Below, in pieces: positions 1-7,748 of a stretch of 64,000 nt of DNA. The stretch comes from Vitreoscilla stercoraria DSM 513. GTDB taxonomy: Bacteria; Pseudomonadota; Gammaproteobacteria; Burkholderiales; Neisseriaceae. Both the position numbers and the translations under genes were made by a program. Location: positions 62,001 to 126,000 of the forward strand of contig NZ_KB908024.1 of assembly GCF_000382305.1 (NCBI RefSeq), written 5' to 3'. The first letter of the stretch is position 1. Each line of letters begins with the position of its first letter. The notes under the pieces were generated by a model. The model searched no databases. It had not been told where the DNA came from and saw only the letters and a list, made by a program, of their open reading frames with translations.

Positions 1-384
1 GTGGCTGAGAGCAAATTGTGGCAGCCAACTTTCATCGTGGATTATCCTGTGGAAGTGTCGCCTTTGGCACGCAAATCAGATACCAATCCTGAAATCACCG
101 AGCGTTTTGAATTGTTCGTGGTCGGTCGTGAGTTGGCCAATGGTTATTCAGAATTGAATGATTCAGAAGACCAAGCCGCACGCTTCCAAGCGCAAGTAGC
201 ACAATTGGCAGCAGGCGATGATGAAGCGATGCATTTTGATGCTGATTACATCCGCGCGATGGAATTCGGTTTGCCACCAACAGGTGGTTGTGGCATCGGC
301 ATTGACCGTTTGGTGATGTTGTTGACCAACGCACCTAGCATTCGTGATGTGATTTTGTTCCCACAAATGCGCCGCGAAATCTAA
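1..384 (+). CDS. lysS: Lysine--tRNA ligase, C-terminal part (5' truncated by window)
   Basis: The reading frame is already open at base 1 and ends with TAA at 382-384, so only about the last 127 residues are present; the GTG at base 1 is an internal Val codon. The fragment carries the class II synthetase C-terminal core: the FELFVVGRELANGYSELND stretch, the GLPPTGGCGIGIDRL motif 3 with its ATP-binding Arg, and the terminal DVILFPQMR found in LysS. The enzyme charges tRNA-Lys in the cytoplasm. A rho-independent terminator follows directly, so this is the end of its transcription unit. Identification is secure; the N-terminal anticodon-binding domain lies outside the window. Confidence 0.97.
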   Translation: MAESKLWQPTFIVDYPVEVSPLARKSDTNPEITERFELFVVGRELANGYSELNDSEDQAARFQAQVAQLAAGDDEAMHFDADYIRAMEFGLPPTGGCGIGIDRLVMLLTNAPSIRDVILFPQMRREI

Positions 385-401
385 AAGCGTCCTGTCATGA
401 T

Positions 402-433
402 AAAAAAGCCCTGTTTAAAAACAGGGCTTTTTG
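402..433 (+). terminator. Rho-independent terminator after lysS
   Basis: A 12-14 bp perfect stem (AAAAAGCCCTGT at 403-414, its complement at 421-432) closes a short A/T loop. The T run on the + strand and the matching A run on the other side let it serve lysS and also the convergent lipoprotein gene that ends at 455. A single DUS-like word (AAGCGTCCTGTCA) lies just upstream at 385-397. Confidence 0.9.
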
Positions 434-454
434 TTGTGAAAAGAAAACACTGTG

Positions 455-820
455 TTATTCAGTTTTTTCTTTGATGGCGGTGGCTGTATTGTTCACGCCT
501 TCTTTGGCTTGTTGACCTGCTTGACGTGCTGCTGCAGTGGCATCATCTGCCAGTTCTTTGGTTTCTTGTTTTACATTTTCAGTGGCGTTGCTGGTGGCTG
601 TTGCTGCTTTGTCCACTTCAGTTTCCACTTTGTTACCAGCTTTTTCAGCTGCTTGATTGGCTTCTTGGACTGCATTTTCTGCGCCTTGTTTTAAATCTTT
701 GCCCGCTTCTTTGGTATCTTGTACGGCACTATTAACCGTTTCAGATGCTTTATCTTTGGTTTCAGAAGAACAAGCGGCTACAGCGAATACGGCTGCCAAA
801 GGCAATAACCAAAATTTCAT
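455..820 (-). CDS. Small lipoprotein with Ala/Glu/Lys-rich amphipathic repeats
   Basis: The 121-residue product starts with a hydrophobic signal (MKFWLLPLAAVFAVAAC) whose end fits a lipobox, Cys17 being the predicted lipidated residue. The mature part has no other Cys and is almost wholly Ala, Glu, Lys, Thr, Asn and Gln in 11-residue-like units (AENAVQEANQAAEKAG, ENVKQETKELADDATAAA). It is predicted to form long amphipathic helices like LEA or YtjA/CsbD-type stress proteins. A strong Shine-Dalgarno site (AAGGAGTCTC) precedes the ATG. Role unknown; anchoring to the outer membrane and a stress or envelope-spacer role are inference only. Convergent with lysS across a shared terminator. Confidence 0.8.
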   Translation of the reverse strand: MKFWLLPLAAVFAVAACSSETKDKASETVNSAVQDTKEAGKDLKQGAENAVQEANQAAEKAGNKVETEVDKAATATSNATENVKQETKELADDATAAARQAGQQAKEGVNNTATAIKEKTE

Positions 821-880
821 ATGAGACTCCTTTTGTGGGAATGATATTGTAAGAATATGAGAGTTTGTTTTGTACGATAT

Positions 881-899
881 GTCTCTTAGAGTAAGAGAC
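881..899. promoter_or_regulatory. Perfect 8-bp inverted repeat upstream of the lipoprotein gene
   Basis: GTCTCTTA (881-888) and TAAGAGAC (892-899) are separated by three bases. The element lies about 60 bp upstream of the minus-strand lipoprotein start and 160 bp upstream of the next plus-strand gene, so it could be an operator for either. No T run follows, so a terminator is unlikely. Confidence 0.35.
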
Positions 900-1061
900 T
901 AAATAATAGGTTGCAGATTGTACAGTGAAGAATTGGTGAAAATTGTAGTTGTTGCAATGCATCAATTACTTAGTTATGATGATTTCGTCATAACCTAATT
1001 GCTTGAATTATTAAAATTAAATACATTGTTTGATTAACTGCTTCAGCTTGAGGAGGTTTGT

Positions 1062-1682
1062 ATGTTGGGAATAAACGATTGGATGCGATTGTGGGGTTTG
1101 GATCCTAAGACGGGTTGGCCTGTGGTGTGGTCTGTGTGGTGGCCTTGGATGCAATCGACTGGTGCATTTAAGGCGCAGAGCGAAATGAATGTAGCAGCGG
1201 ATTTGCCATATATTGAGCCAGTTGAATGTGTCGATCCATCTGTGTTTCAGATAGAGGCTGCATCTGAAAAGGATTTGGATGAGCTTGATACTCAGATTGG
1301 GTTGGCTGTTGCACCCACGGCAGAGCCTGTCAAAAAAGCAGTATCACGCAAACGTGCGCCTAAAGCCAACAGTACGCAAACACCTTTGGATTTGGGTGTT
1401 GCGGCAGTGAAGACCAAACCGATTGCCAAAAATACACGGGCGAAAAAAAAGCCAGTGGCAGCGATAACGCCTGTTATTTCAGAGCCGATAGTGCCTGTGC
1501 AAAAAACGACAGCCATCGCAGAAGAGGTGTTGATGCAAGACGAGCCTAAAAAACTGGAGGCACCTGTTTTGATGGAAGTCGATGAGGTTTCGAGTTTGGA
1601 AAACGTGGTTAAACTATCGGTTGAGCAAGCACAAAATGCAGCGCAACAAATTGTTGCAGAATCTACTTTGATTGAAAAATAA
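1062..1682 (+). CDS. Unknown protein, Trp-rich N-terminus and Lys/Pro/Ala-rich linker
   Basis: 206 residues, preceded by a good ribosome site (TTGAGGAGG). I do not recognise a family. Residues 1-35 hold seven Trp in a short hydrophobic segment (DWMRLWGLDPKTGWPVVWSV), which could be a membrane- or polymer-surface-binding patch. Residues ~85-150 are a basic Ala/Pro/Lys-rich linker with KRAPK and RAKKK clusters, reminiscent of histone-like or phasin-type tails. The C-terminal ~40 residues are predicted helical (VVKLSVEQAQNAAQQIVAES), a feature also seen in phasins. Phasin-like or nucleoid-associated roles are both guesses. It is monocistronic, ending at a DUS-pair hairpin. Confidence 0.65.
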   Translation: MLGINDWMRLWGLDPKTGWPVVWSVWWPWMQSTGAFKAQSEMNVAADLPYIEPVECVDPSVFQIEAASEKDLDELDTQIGLAVAPTAEPVKKAVSRKRAPKANSTQTPLDLGVAAVKTKPIAKNTRAKKKPVAAITPVISEPIVPVQKTTAIAEEVLMQDEPKKLEAPVLMEVDEVSSLENVVKLSVEQAQNAAQQIVAESTLIEK

Positions 1683-1697
1683 CTGTGTTTTTCATGA

Positions 1698-1733
1698 TAA
1701 AAGCGTCCTGTAAAAGTTTACAGGACGCTTTTA
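1698..1733. terminator. Inverted DUS-like pair acting as terminator
   Basis: AAGCGTCCTGTAAA at 1701-1714 and its reverse complement at 1717-1730 form a near-perfect hairpin, extended by flanking A and T bases. It sits between convergent genes ending at 1682 (+) and 1751 (-), so it can stop transcription from both sides. Confidence 0.85.
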
Positions 1734-1750
1734 TGCTTATAAAAACGGTG

Positions 1751-1981
1751 TTAAACCAAAATAGCACCAAGGTCATCGCTGGTTTTGAAAATGGCTAAAA
1801 TGCCTTCGATGATGCCAACCACGCCAGGAATAAAAGTCCAGCTAAATAGCAAATACAATAATCCCATCCAAAAGCGTCCTGCACAAAATTTGTGTATGCC
1901 CAATGAGCCGAAGAACAAAGCAATAAAAATGTATAAGGCTTTGTTACAAGTATGAGGGTGATAGGCTGCGTATGAATGCAT
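1751..1981 (-). CDS. TM2-domain membrane protein
   Basis: A 76-residue protein with two predicted membrane helices. The pattern FFGSLGIHKFCAGRFWMGLLYL followed by a second helix ending GVVGIIEGI matches the TM2 family (Pfam TM2), in which G-x-x-G-x-H-x-F-Y precedes a turn between two membrane spans. I prefer the ATG at 1981, with AAGGA upstream, over an in-frame TTG at 2011 that has no ribosome site. The function of bacterial TM2 proteins is not well established. The hydrophilic N-terminus (YHPHTCNK) is short. Confidence 0.8.
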   Translation of the reverse strand: MHSYAAYHPHTCNKALYIFIALFFGSLGIHKFCAGRFWMGLLYLLFSWTFIPGVVGIIEGILAIFKTSDDLGAILV

Positions 1982-2047
1982 GGCGTTGAATACCGTCCTT
2001 GGAAATGTCAAAAATCTAGCGTATAGATGGGATTGGATTGTGATATT

Positions 2048-2653
2048 TCAATAGATTGATGCAGCTGGGTTGATTTTTTGTAAGCGTGGGCTGAAGCGTT
2101 TCAGTCCTTGTTCGCAAATAAAACCATCCAAAGCCTCATCGTGTGCTTCATTGGGAATGTGTGGACATTGTTGTATGGCAAAACCGATGCCGAGGCGCAA
2201 AGGTTGATAGGTGCGACAAAAAGACAAACTGGTATCGTAAAAGCCGCCGCCTTGACCCATGCGTATTCCTCTGGCATCGACACCCACTAAGGGCATTAAT
2301 ATGATGTCTAAATGTTCTATGCGACATTTTTGACCTTCGTATTGCAAAATATTCATCACACGATGGCTGTGTTTTTTTGATGCAGGGTAAGGCGTAAACC
2401 ACAAGCGTCTTTGACCTTTTTGGATATAAGGCGTGTATAGCTGGCAACCTTGTTTTAAAGCGTCCTGAACCACACCGCTCAAATTCAATTCGCTGCCTAC
2501 TGCCAAATAAAAGCCAATTTTTTTACCCCGTTTGAGCCATGGCTTGATGAAACGGCGTATTTGTTGTTGTGCTCGCTGGCGTTGCGCTGGCGACAGACTT
2601 AAACGCTGACGGCGCAATTGACGGCGAATCTCGGTTTTGCTTGCTGAGGTCAT
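2048..2653 (-). CDS. ygfA: 5-formyltetrahydrofolate cyclo-ligase
   Basis: 201 residues, the usual size of the family. The enzyme converts 5-formyl-THF to 5,10-methenyl-THF with ATP in the cytoplasm, returning a storage folate to one-carbon metabolism. Seen in sequence: the basic N-terminal helix (EIRRQLRRQRLSLSPAQ), the substrate-binding FYLAVGSELN segment, and the hallmark ATP-binding motif VGVDARGIRMGQGGGFYD at about residues 123-141. The gene stands alone on the minus strand, divergent from the rpsB operon. In many gammaproteobacteria 6S RNA precedes this gene; I saw no convincing 6S structure here. Confidence 0.95.
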   Translation of the reverse strand: MTSASKTEIRRQLRRQRLSLSPAQRQRAQQQIRRFIKPWLKRGKKIGFYLAVGSELNLSGVVQDALKQGCQLYTPYIQKGQRRLWFTPYPASKKHSHRVMNILQYEGQKCRIEHLDIILMPLVGVDARGIRMGQGGGFYDTSLSFCRTYQPLRLGIGFAIQQCPHIPNEAHDEALDGFICEQGLKRFSPRLQKINPAASIY

Positions 2654-2821
2654 TGTTGCATTCCACTTTCATGATGAATAAAGGGGTAAAAATGTGATGA
2701 GATGATCTTGAGTTCCATCAGAGCCCTGAATGTTTACAGGCCGCTTGGGTTAAAGTGTGTTATTTTTGTCTGAAAAATGAATCAAAACAAGCCAGTGTCG
2801 CTCAAATCTATTGCGCCTGCA

Positions 2822-2850
2822 TTGCAAGTCAATTTTAAAGATTGTATAAT
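2822..2850 (+). promoter_or_regulatory. Sigma-70 promoter of rpsB-tsf
   Basis: TTGCAA at 2822-2827 and a consensus TATAAT at 2845-2850 are separated by exactly 17 bp. This gives a leader of roughly 125 nt before rpsB, which contains a small hairpin (CTCTTT/AAAGAG near 2926-2939) and could host S2 autoregulation, as known for rpsB in other proteobacteria. The rest of 2654-2821 holds one DUS-like word (TTTACAGGCCGCTTG near 2733) and no gene. Confidence 0.8.
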
Positions 2851-2983
2851 ATGCGCCGCTTTTGTCTTAATTTGAAGGCAAAGCGAAAACTTATATTGAC
2901 TGCCCACATCATGCGTCAAAGGGTGCTCTTTTTAAAGAGTTCTTTCGTCATGGTGTTAGTCTTAACCCTTTGAGGAAATTATT

Positions 2984-3715
2984 ATGTCACACGTGACTAT
3001 GCGTCAAATGTTGGAAGCTGGTGTTCACTTCGGTCACCAAACTCGTTACTGGAACCCTAAAATGGCTGAGTACATTTTCGGTGCACGTAACAAAATCCAT
3101 ATCGTGAACTTGGAAAAAACTTTGCCGATGTTCACTGAAGCTCAAGACTTTGTACGTCGTTTGTCTGCTAACAAAGGTACTGTGTTGTTCGTAGGTACTA
3201 AACGTCAAGCACGTGAAATCGTTCAAGAAGAAGCTATCCGCGCTGGTGCTCCTTTTGTTGATCACCGCTGGTTGGGTGGTATGTTGACTAACTACAAAAC
3301 AGTTAAGCAATCTATCAAACGCTTGGAAGACAAATTGGTCGTGTTGGAAGGCGCTGAACAAAGCGGCTTGAACAAAAAAGAATTGTTGGATTTGCAACGC
3401 GAAGTAGATAAATTGCAACGCTCTTTGGGCGGTATCAAAGACATGAAAGGCTTGCCTGACGCTATCTTTGTTATCGACACTGGTTACCAAAAAGGTACTA
3501 TCGTTGAAGCTCAAAAATTGGGTATTCCAGTAATCGCTGTTGTCGATACTAACAACAGCCCAGAAGGCGTTAAATACGTTGTTCCTGGTAACGATGACTC
3601 TGCTAAAGCGATTCGTTTGTACTGCCGTGGTATTGCTGATGCAATCTTGGAAGGTAAAGCACAATCTTTGCAAGAACTTCAAGCTGCTGCTTCTGAAGCA
3701 CAAGCTGGTGAGTAA
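2984..3715 (+). CDS. rpsB: 30S ribosomal protein S2
   Basis: 243 residues. The product is a structural protein of the small ribosomal subunit, needed with S1 for mRNA binding. It begins with the family signature (MRQMLEAGVHFGHQTRYWNP) and contains GARNKIHIVNLEKT and the conserved LPDAIFVIDTGYQKGTIVEA stretch. The ATG follows TGAGGAAA. It is the first gene of an rpsB-tsf unit, followed 116 bp later by tsf with a weak hairpin between. Codon use is strongly biased to a few codons (CGT, GGT, AAA), as expected for a highly expressed gene. Confidence 0.98.
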   Translation: MSHVTMRQMLEAGVHFGHQTRYWNPKMAEYIFGARNKIHIVNLEKTLPMFTEAQDFVRRLSANKGTVLFVGTKRQAREIVQEEAIRAGAPFVDHRWLGGMLTNYKTVKQSIKRLEDKLVVLEGAEQSGLNKKELLDLQREVDKLQRSLGGIKDMKGLPDAIFVIDTGYQKGTIVEAQKLGIPVIAVVDTNNSPEGVKYVVPGNDDSAKAIRLYCRGIADAILEGKAQSLQELQAAASEAQAGE

Positions 3716-3739
3716 TCAGTACTGATTGCAAATCATAAG

Positions 3740-3767
3740 AAAGGGGCGGCTCTCGCTCCTTTTTTTA
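3740..3767 (+). terminator. Hairpin with T run between rpsB and tsf (attenuator)
   Basis: AAAGGGGCG (3740-3748) pairs with CGCTCCTTT (3754-3762) with one G-U pair and is followed by T residues. It lies inside the rpsB-tsf operon, so partial termination that sets S2 above EF-Ts is likely. Two degenerate DUS-like words (TTCAGGCCGC and GGGCGTCCTGAA) follow at about 3770-3803. Confidence 0.65.
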
Positions 3768-3831
3768 AATTCAGGCCGCCTCTATGAATTTGGGCGTCCT
3801 GAAAAAATGAATACTTTTAAAGGAATGAACA

Positions 3832-4698
3832 ATGGCTACAATTACCGCTAAAATGGTTGGTGACTTGCGTGCAGCTACTGGCTTGGGCATGATGGAATGC
3901 AAAAAAGCTTTGGTAGAAGCAGAAGGTAATTTCGAAAAAGCTGAAGAAATCTTACGCATCAAATCTGGCGCGAAAGCTGGCAAATTGGCTGGTCGTACTG
4001 CTGCTGAAGGCATCATCGTAAGTGCTATCAATGGTCAAGTAGGCGCGTTGGTAGAAATCAACTGTGAAACTGACTTCGTTGCTAAAGACGACAGCTTCAA
4101 AGCTTTTGCACAAGCTGTTGCTGAAGCGGTTGTGGCTGGTAACCCAGCTGACGTGGCTGCTTTGGCTGACGTGGCTTCAGGTGAAACCACTGTTGAAGAA
4201 TTGCGTAAAGCTGTGATCGCTAAATTGGGCGAAAACATCACTGTACGTCGTTTCGTTCGTTACAACACTGAAAACCAATTGGTTGCTTACATGCACGGCG
4301 CGAAAATCGGCGTATTGGTAGACTTCGCTGGTGACGCTGAAGTGGCTCGCCAAGTGGCAATGCACATCGCTGCAGCTCGTCCACAGTGCGTATCTGCAGA
4401 TCAAGTAGATCCTGAGTTGATCGCTAAAGAACGTCACATCTACGAAGAGCAAGCAGCCCAAGAAGGCAAACCTGCTGCAATCGTAGCGAAAATGGTTGAA
4501 GGCCGTGTGCGCAAATACTTGGCTGAAGTGACTTTGTTGGGTCAACAATTTGTGATGAACCCTGATGTGACTGTTGAAAAATTGTTGCAAGAGAAAAACA
4601 CTTCTGTTGCTGCATTCACTGCTTACCACGTAGGTGAAGGCATTGAAAAAGCTGTTGTAGATTACGCTGCTGAAGTGGCTGCTGCTGCTAAGGTATAA
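3832..4698 (+). CDS. tsf: Elongation factor Ts
   Basis: 288 residues. EF-Ts exchanges GDP for GTP on EF-Tu. The N-terminal UBA-like domain (MVGDLRAATGLGMMECKKALVEAEGNFEKAEEILR) and the core TDFVAK-containing segment (INCETDFVAKDDSF, about residues 74-87), whose Asp-Phe wedge displaces Mg from EF-Tu, are both intact. The ATG follows AAAGGAATGAACA. It ends the rpsB operon at a strong terminator. Confidence 0.98.
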   Translation: MATITAKMVGDLRAATGLGMMECKKALVEAEGNFEKAEEILRIKSGAKAGKLAGRTAAEGIIVSAINGQVGALVEINCETDFVAKDDSFKAFAQAVAEAVVAGNPADVAALADVASGETTVEELRKAVIAKLGENITVRRFVRYNTENQLVAYMHGAKIGVLVDFAGDAEVARQVAMHIAAARPQCVSADQVDPELIAKERHIYEEQAAQEGKPAAIVAKMVEGRVRKYLAEVTLLGQQFVMNPDVTVEKLLQEKNTSVAAFTAYHVGEGIEKAVVDYAAEVAAAAKV

Positions 4699-4714
4699 GC
4701 TGATTGAAGCTTGC

Positions 4715-4748
4715 AACACCCTGATTCTTGGAATCAGGGTGTTTTTTT
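4715..4748 (+). terminator. Rho-independent terminator after tsf
   Basis: A perfect 13-bp stem (AACACCCTGATTC at 4715-4727 with its complement at 4731-4743), a 3-base loop and a run of seven T mark the end of the rpsB-tsf transcript. Confidence 0.95.
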
Positions 4749-4864
4749 AAGTAAAAATTACCCTAATTGAGTGCAGTTGGTTTGTCAGCAATGAGTGATT
4801 GCTTTAACATTCTGCCTCAGCTTAACGTTCTTTCGTTTATTACGACTATATAAAAGGTATCATC

Positions 4865-5590
4865 ATGGCTGAAGTCAACAATCTTCCTTACAAACGCATT
4901 TTGGTTAAATTATCTGGCGAGGCATTGATGGGTCAGGATGCATTTGGCATCAACCGTGACACCATTATGCAAATTGTTGCACAAATTAAAACTGTGGTGG
5001 ACATGGGCGTTCAGGTCGCTGTTGTGATTGGCGGCGGTAATATTTTCCGTGGTATGGCACAGTCAGCCAAAGGTATGGAACGTGCAACAGCCGATTACAT
5101 GGGCATGTTGGCAACAGTAATGAATGCATTGGCTTTGAAAGAAGCGTTTGAATCTATTGGTGTGAAAGCACGTGTGCAATCTGCTTTGAGCATGCAACAA
5201 ATTGCTGAAACTTATACTCGTGGCAAAGCCATGCAGTATTTGGAAGAAGGCAAAGTGGTGATTTTTGGTGCGGGTACGGGCAATCCATTTTTCACAACTG
5301 ATACTGCTGCTGCTTTGCGTGGTATCGAAATGAACTGTGATATTATGTTAAAAGCAACCAATGTTGATGGTGTGTATACGGACGACCCTAAGAAAAATCC
5401 AGAGGCTGTGCGTTACCAAACTGTCACATTTGACGAAGCCATCCAAAAAAACTTAAAAGTCATGGATGCGACTGCTTTTGCATTGTGCCGTGAACAAAAA
5501 ATGAACATCAAAGTGTTCGGTATTTTCAAAGACGGTGCATTAAAACGTGTGGTTGAAGGTGAAGACGAAGGTACTTTGGTACATATTTAA
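4865..5590 (+). CDS. pyrH: Uridylate (UMP) kinase
   Basis: 241 residues. It phosphorylates UMP to UDP in pyrimidine nucleotide synthesis and belongs to the hexameric amino-acid kinase fold, unlike eukaryotic UMP kinases. Seen: the N-terminal phosphate loop KLSGEALMG (about 15-23), VVIGGGNIFRG (about 53-63) and FGAGTGNPFFTTDTAAALRG (about 135-154) for UMP binding. The start ATG has AAAGGT upstream. A 117-bp gap follows the tsf terminator and must hold its promoter (TATATA near 4847 is a possible -10). It is the first gene of a long run that continues with frr 45 bp later. Confidence 0.98.
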   Translation: MAEVNNLPYKRILVKLSGEALMGQDAFGINRDTIMQIVAQIKTVVDMGVQVAVVIGGGNIFRGMAQSAKGMERATADYMGMLATVMNALALKEAFESIGVKARVQSALSMQQIAETYTRGKAMQYLEEGKVVIFGAGTGNPFFTTDTAAALRGIEMNCDIMLKATNVDGVYTDDPKKNPEAVRYQTVTFDEAIQKNLKVMDATAFALCREQKMNIKVFGIFKDGALKRVVEGEDEGTLVHI

Positions 5591-5635
5591 GCATCGCTTG
5601 CCTACAATCCAAATGAATTTGAGAAGGTTTAAATA

Positions 5636-6193
5636 ATGATTAATGAAATCCAAAAAAGCGCTGAAAGCAAAATGCAAAAGTCGCTGGAAGTGTTGAAAAA
5701 CAATTTGTCTAAAGTGCGTACAGGCCGCGCTCACACTGGTTTATTGGATCAAGTGAATGTAGATTATTATGGCTCTCCAGTTTCTGTGAGCCAAGTTGCC
5801 AATATCACTTTGTTGGATGCGCGTACCATTGGTGTGAAGCCTTTTGAAAGCAAAATGGCTGCGCCTATTGAAAAAGCGATTCGCGATTCTGATTTGGGTT
5901 TGAATCCATCTTCTATGGGTGATTTGATTCGTGTACCGATGCCGATGTTGACTGAAGAGCGCCGCAAAGATTTGATTAAAATTGTGCGTGCAGAGGCGGA
6001 AGAAGGTCGTGTGGCTTTGCGCAACGTGCGCCGTGACGCTAATAATGACTTCAAAACTTTGTTAAAAGACAAAGAAGTTTCTGAAGACGATGCACGTCGT
6101 GGTGAAGATTTGATTCAAAAATTGACTGATAAATATGTTGCTGAAGTAGATAAAACATTGGCTGCTAAAGAAGCAGATTTGATGGCAATTTAA
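5636..6193 (+). CDS. frr: Ribosome recycling factor
   Basis: 185 residues, the typical length. With EF-G it splits post-termination ribosomes. The sequence shows the two-domain pattern: helical N- and C-terminal parts (VLKNNLSKVRTGRAHTGLLD) around the small beta domain, and the conserved ERRKDLIKIVRAEAEEGRVALRNVRRDAN segment. The ATG follows GAGAAGGTTTAA. It is followed by uppS only 12 bp after its stop, so the two are co-transcribed. A DUS-like core (TACAGGCCGC) lies inside the gene near 5718. Confidence 0.98.
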   Translation: MINEIQKSAESKMQKSLEVLKNNLSKVRTGRAHTGLLDQVNVDYYGSPVSVSQVANITLLDARTIGVKPFESKMAAPIEKAIRDSDLGLNPSSMGDLIRVPMPMLTEERRKDLIKIVRAEAEEGRVALRNVRRDANNDFKTLLKDKEVSEDDARRGEDLIQKLTDKYVAEVDKTLAAKEADLMAI

Positions 6194-6205
6194 TTTGAGG
6201 TTGAT

Positions 6206-6946
6206 ATGAGTGCAGACAGCACCGATACGCAACGCTTGATTCCCCGTCACATTGCCATCATTATGGATGGCAATGGTCGGTGGGCAAAAAAGCGTTTTAT
6301 GCCACGAGTAATGGGGCATAAGCAAGGCGTTGATGCTTTAGAAGAGACAGTTAAAAACTGCCATGACTTGGGTGTGGAATGCTTGACAGTTTTTGCATTT
6401 TCCACTGAAAACTGGCGTCGACCTGCGGATGAAGTGGGTTTTTTAATGAGCTTGTTTTTAAAGTCTTTGAAAAAACAAATTTTGCGTTTGCACAATAAGA
6501 ACATCCGCTTGCGTTTGATTGGTAGGCGCGACCGTTTGGGTGATGCAATTTGTCAAAGTATTGAAGAAGCCGAGCAATTAACAGCCCATAATACCGGCAT
6601 GGTGTTTGCCATTGCAGTTGATTATGGTGGTCAGACTGATATTGTGGCTGCTGCGAATGCGGCCATTGCCAGTGGTAAGACAGTTTTGACTGAGGAAGAC
6701 ATTCAGAGTCACTTGGCTTTAAATGATATGCCTATGCCGGATTTGTTCATTCGTACAGGTGGTGAAACTCGTATCAGCAATTTTTTATTGTGGCAATTGG
6801 CCTATTCTGAATTGTATTTTACCGATACGTTATGGCCTGATTTTAACGCAGCCGCTTTGAATCAGGCGATTGACTCTTTTGGTCAACGTGAACGTCGTTT
6901 TGGACAAACCAGCGAACAATTACCTGTTGAAAAGCAGCGAGGTTAA
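6206..6946 (+). CDS. uppS: Undecaprenyl diphosphate synthase
   Basis: 246 residues. This cis-prenyltransferase condenses isopentenyl diphosphate onto farnesyl diphosphate to give the C55 carrier for peptidoglycan and O-antigen. The catalytic Asp lies in HIAIIMDGNGRWAKKR (about residues 15-30). The later FAFSTENWRRP (about 64-74) and the C-terminal RTGGETRISNFLLWQLAYSE (about 190-209) substrate-binding signatures are present. RBS TTGAGG. It sits directly upstream of cdsA, 4 bp apart, and two genes before dxr, which supplies its isoprenoid precursors. Confidence 0.98.
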   Translation: MSADSTDTQRLIPRHIAIIMDGNGRWAKKRFMPRVMGHKQGVDALEETVKNCHDLGVECLTVFAFSTENWRRPADEVGFLMSLFLKSLKKQILRLHNKNIRLRLIGRRDRLGDAICQSIEEAEQLTAHNTGMVFAIAVDYGGQTDIVAAANAAIASGKTVLTEEDIQSHLALNDMPMPDLFIRTGGETRISNFLLWQLAYSELYFTDTLWPDFNAAALNQAIDSFGQRERRFGQTSEQLPVEKQRG

Positions 6947-6950
6947 TTTT

Positions 6951-7748
6951 ATGTTAAAACAGCGCATTTTAACGGCTTTGGTATTGATTCCGTTAATGGT
7001 CATTATGCTGTTTGGCGCTGGTGAAACCACATGGTTGTGGTTTTCTGGCGCCATTGCTATTTTGGCTTTGTGGGAATATACCCGGATGGTGGATATTAAA
7101 GGTTTAAGCCAAAAAATATATTTAGGTTTAACGGCATTATTCGGTTTATTCACCGTTCAAGTGGATGAATTAGCGGGATTTTGGCAAATTGTGATTTTGG
7201 CTTTTTGGTTGCTTATCGTGCCATTGTCATTGAAAAAACGCCAAAAAATAGTCTCGAGCTGGAAAAAATATGCTTTAGGTTTAATGCTAATGTTGCCATT
7301 TTGGGCGGCATTGGTTAATTTGCGTGGTTTTGGCACTTCAAGCGATGCGTGGCATTTACTGTGTGTAATGATGTTGGTATGGATTGCAGACACAGGTGCT
7401 TATTTTGTCGGTAAAAATTTCGGCAAGCGTAAACTGGCACCGACAGTGAGTCCTGGCAAAAGTGTTGAAGGCGCATTAGGCGGTATGGCATGTGTGTTGG
7501 TATATGTGACTTTTGCGCATGGAGCATTGTTGGATTTTCCATCTGGTATGGTAGCCTCTTGGATTTTGGCAGCATTCTTAACTGCCATCAGCATACAAGG
7601 GGATTTGTTTGAATCCATGTTAAAGCGTTTAGCCGGCGTGAAAGACAGCAGTGCTTTGCTGCCGGGACACGGTGGTGTGTTTGATCGCGTAGATTCATTG
7701 ATTGCCGTTTTGAGTGTTTATTGGGTAGTGAGTCAGTGGGGCTTATGA
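6951..7748 (+). CDS. cdsA: Phosphatidate cytidylyltransferase
   Basis: 265 residues from ATG 6951 (GAGG upstream). It makes CDP-diacylglycerol from phosphatidate and CTP in the inner membrane, the branch point of phospholipid synthesis. It has about eight predicted membrane helices. The family signature near the C-terminus is clear: FESMLKRLAGVKDSSALLPGHGGVFDRVDSL (about residues 216-246), containing the metal-binding Asp. A longer in-frame start at 6870 would overlap uppS by 77 bp and is rejected. Its stop overlaps the dxr start as ATGA, implying translational coupling. Confidence 0.96.
   Translation: MLKQRILTALVLIPLMVIMLFGAGETTWLWFSGAIAILALWEYTRMVDIKGLSQKIYLGLTALFGLFTVQVDELAGFWQIVILAFWLLIVPLSLKKRQKIVSSWKKYALGLMLMLPFWAALVNLRGFGTSSDAWHLLCVMMLVWIADTGAYFVGKNFGKRKLAPTVSPGKSVEGALGGMACVLVYVTFAHGALLDFPSGMVASWILAAFLTAISIQGDLFESMLKRLAGVKDSSALLPGHGGVFDRVDSLIAVLSVYWVVSQWGL

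Noticed and set aside
2654..2983. 6S RNA next to the ygfA-like gene
   Set aside because: I found no long rod-like structure with a central bubble; the region is explained by the rpsB promoter and leader.
2987..3703. 238-residue minus-strand open frame across rpsB
   Set aside because: It lies fully opposite a certain ribosomal protein gene, has no ribosome site and a Phe/Ser/Val-rich make-up that mirrors the codon bias of rpsB.
6870..6950. Longer N-terminus for cdsA
   Set aside because: It would overlap uppS by 77 bp, has no ribosome site, and the normal CdsA start lies at 6951.
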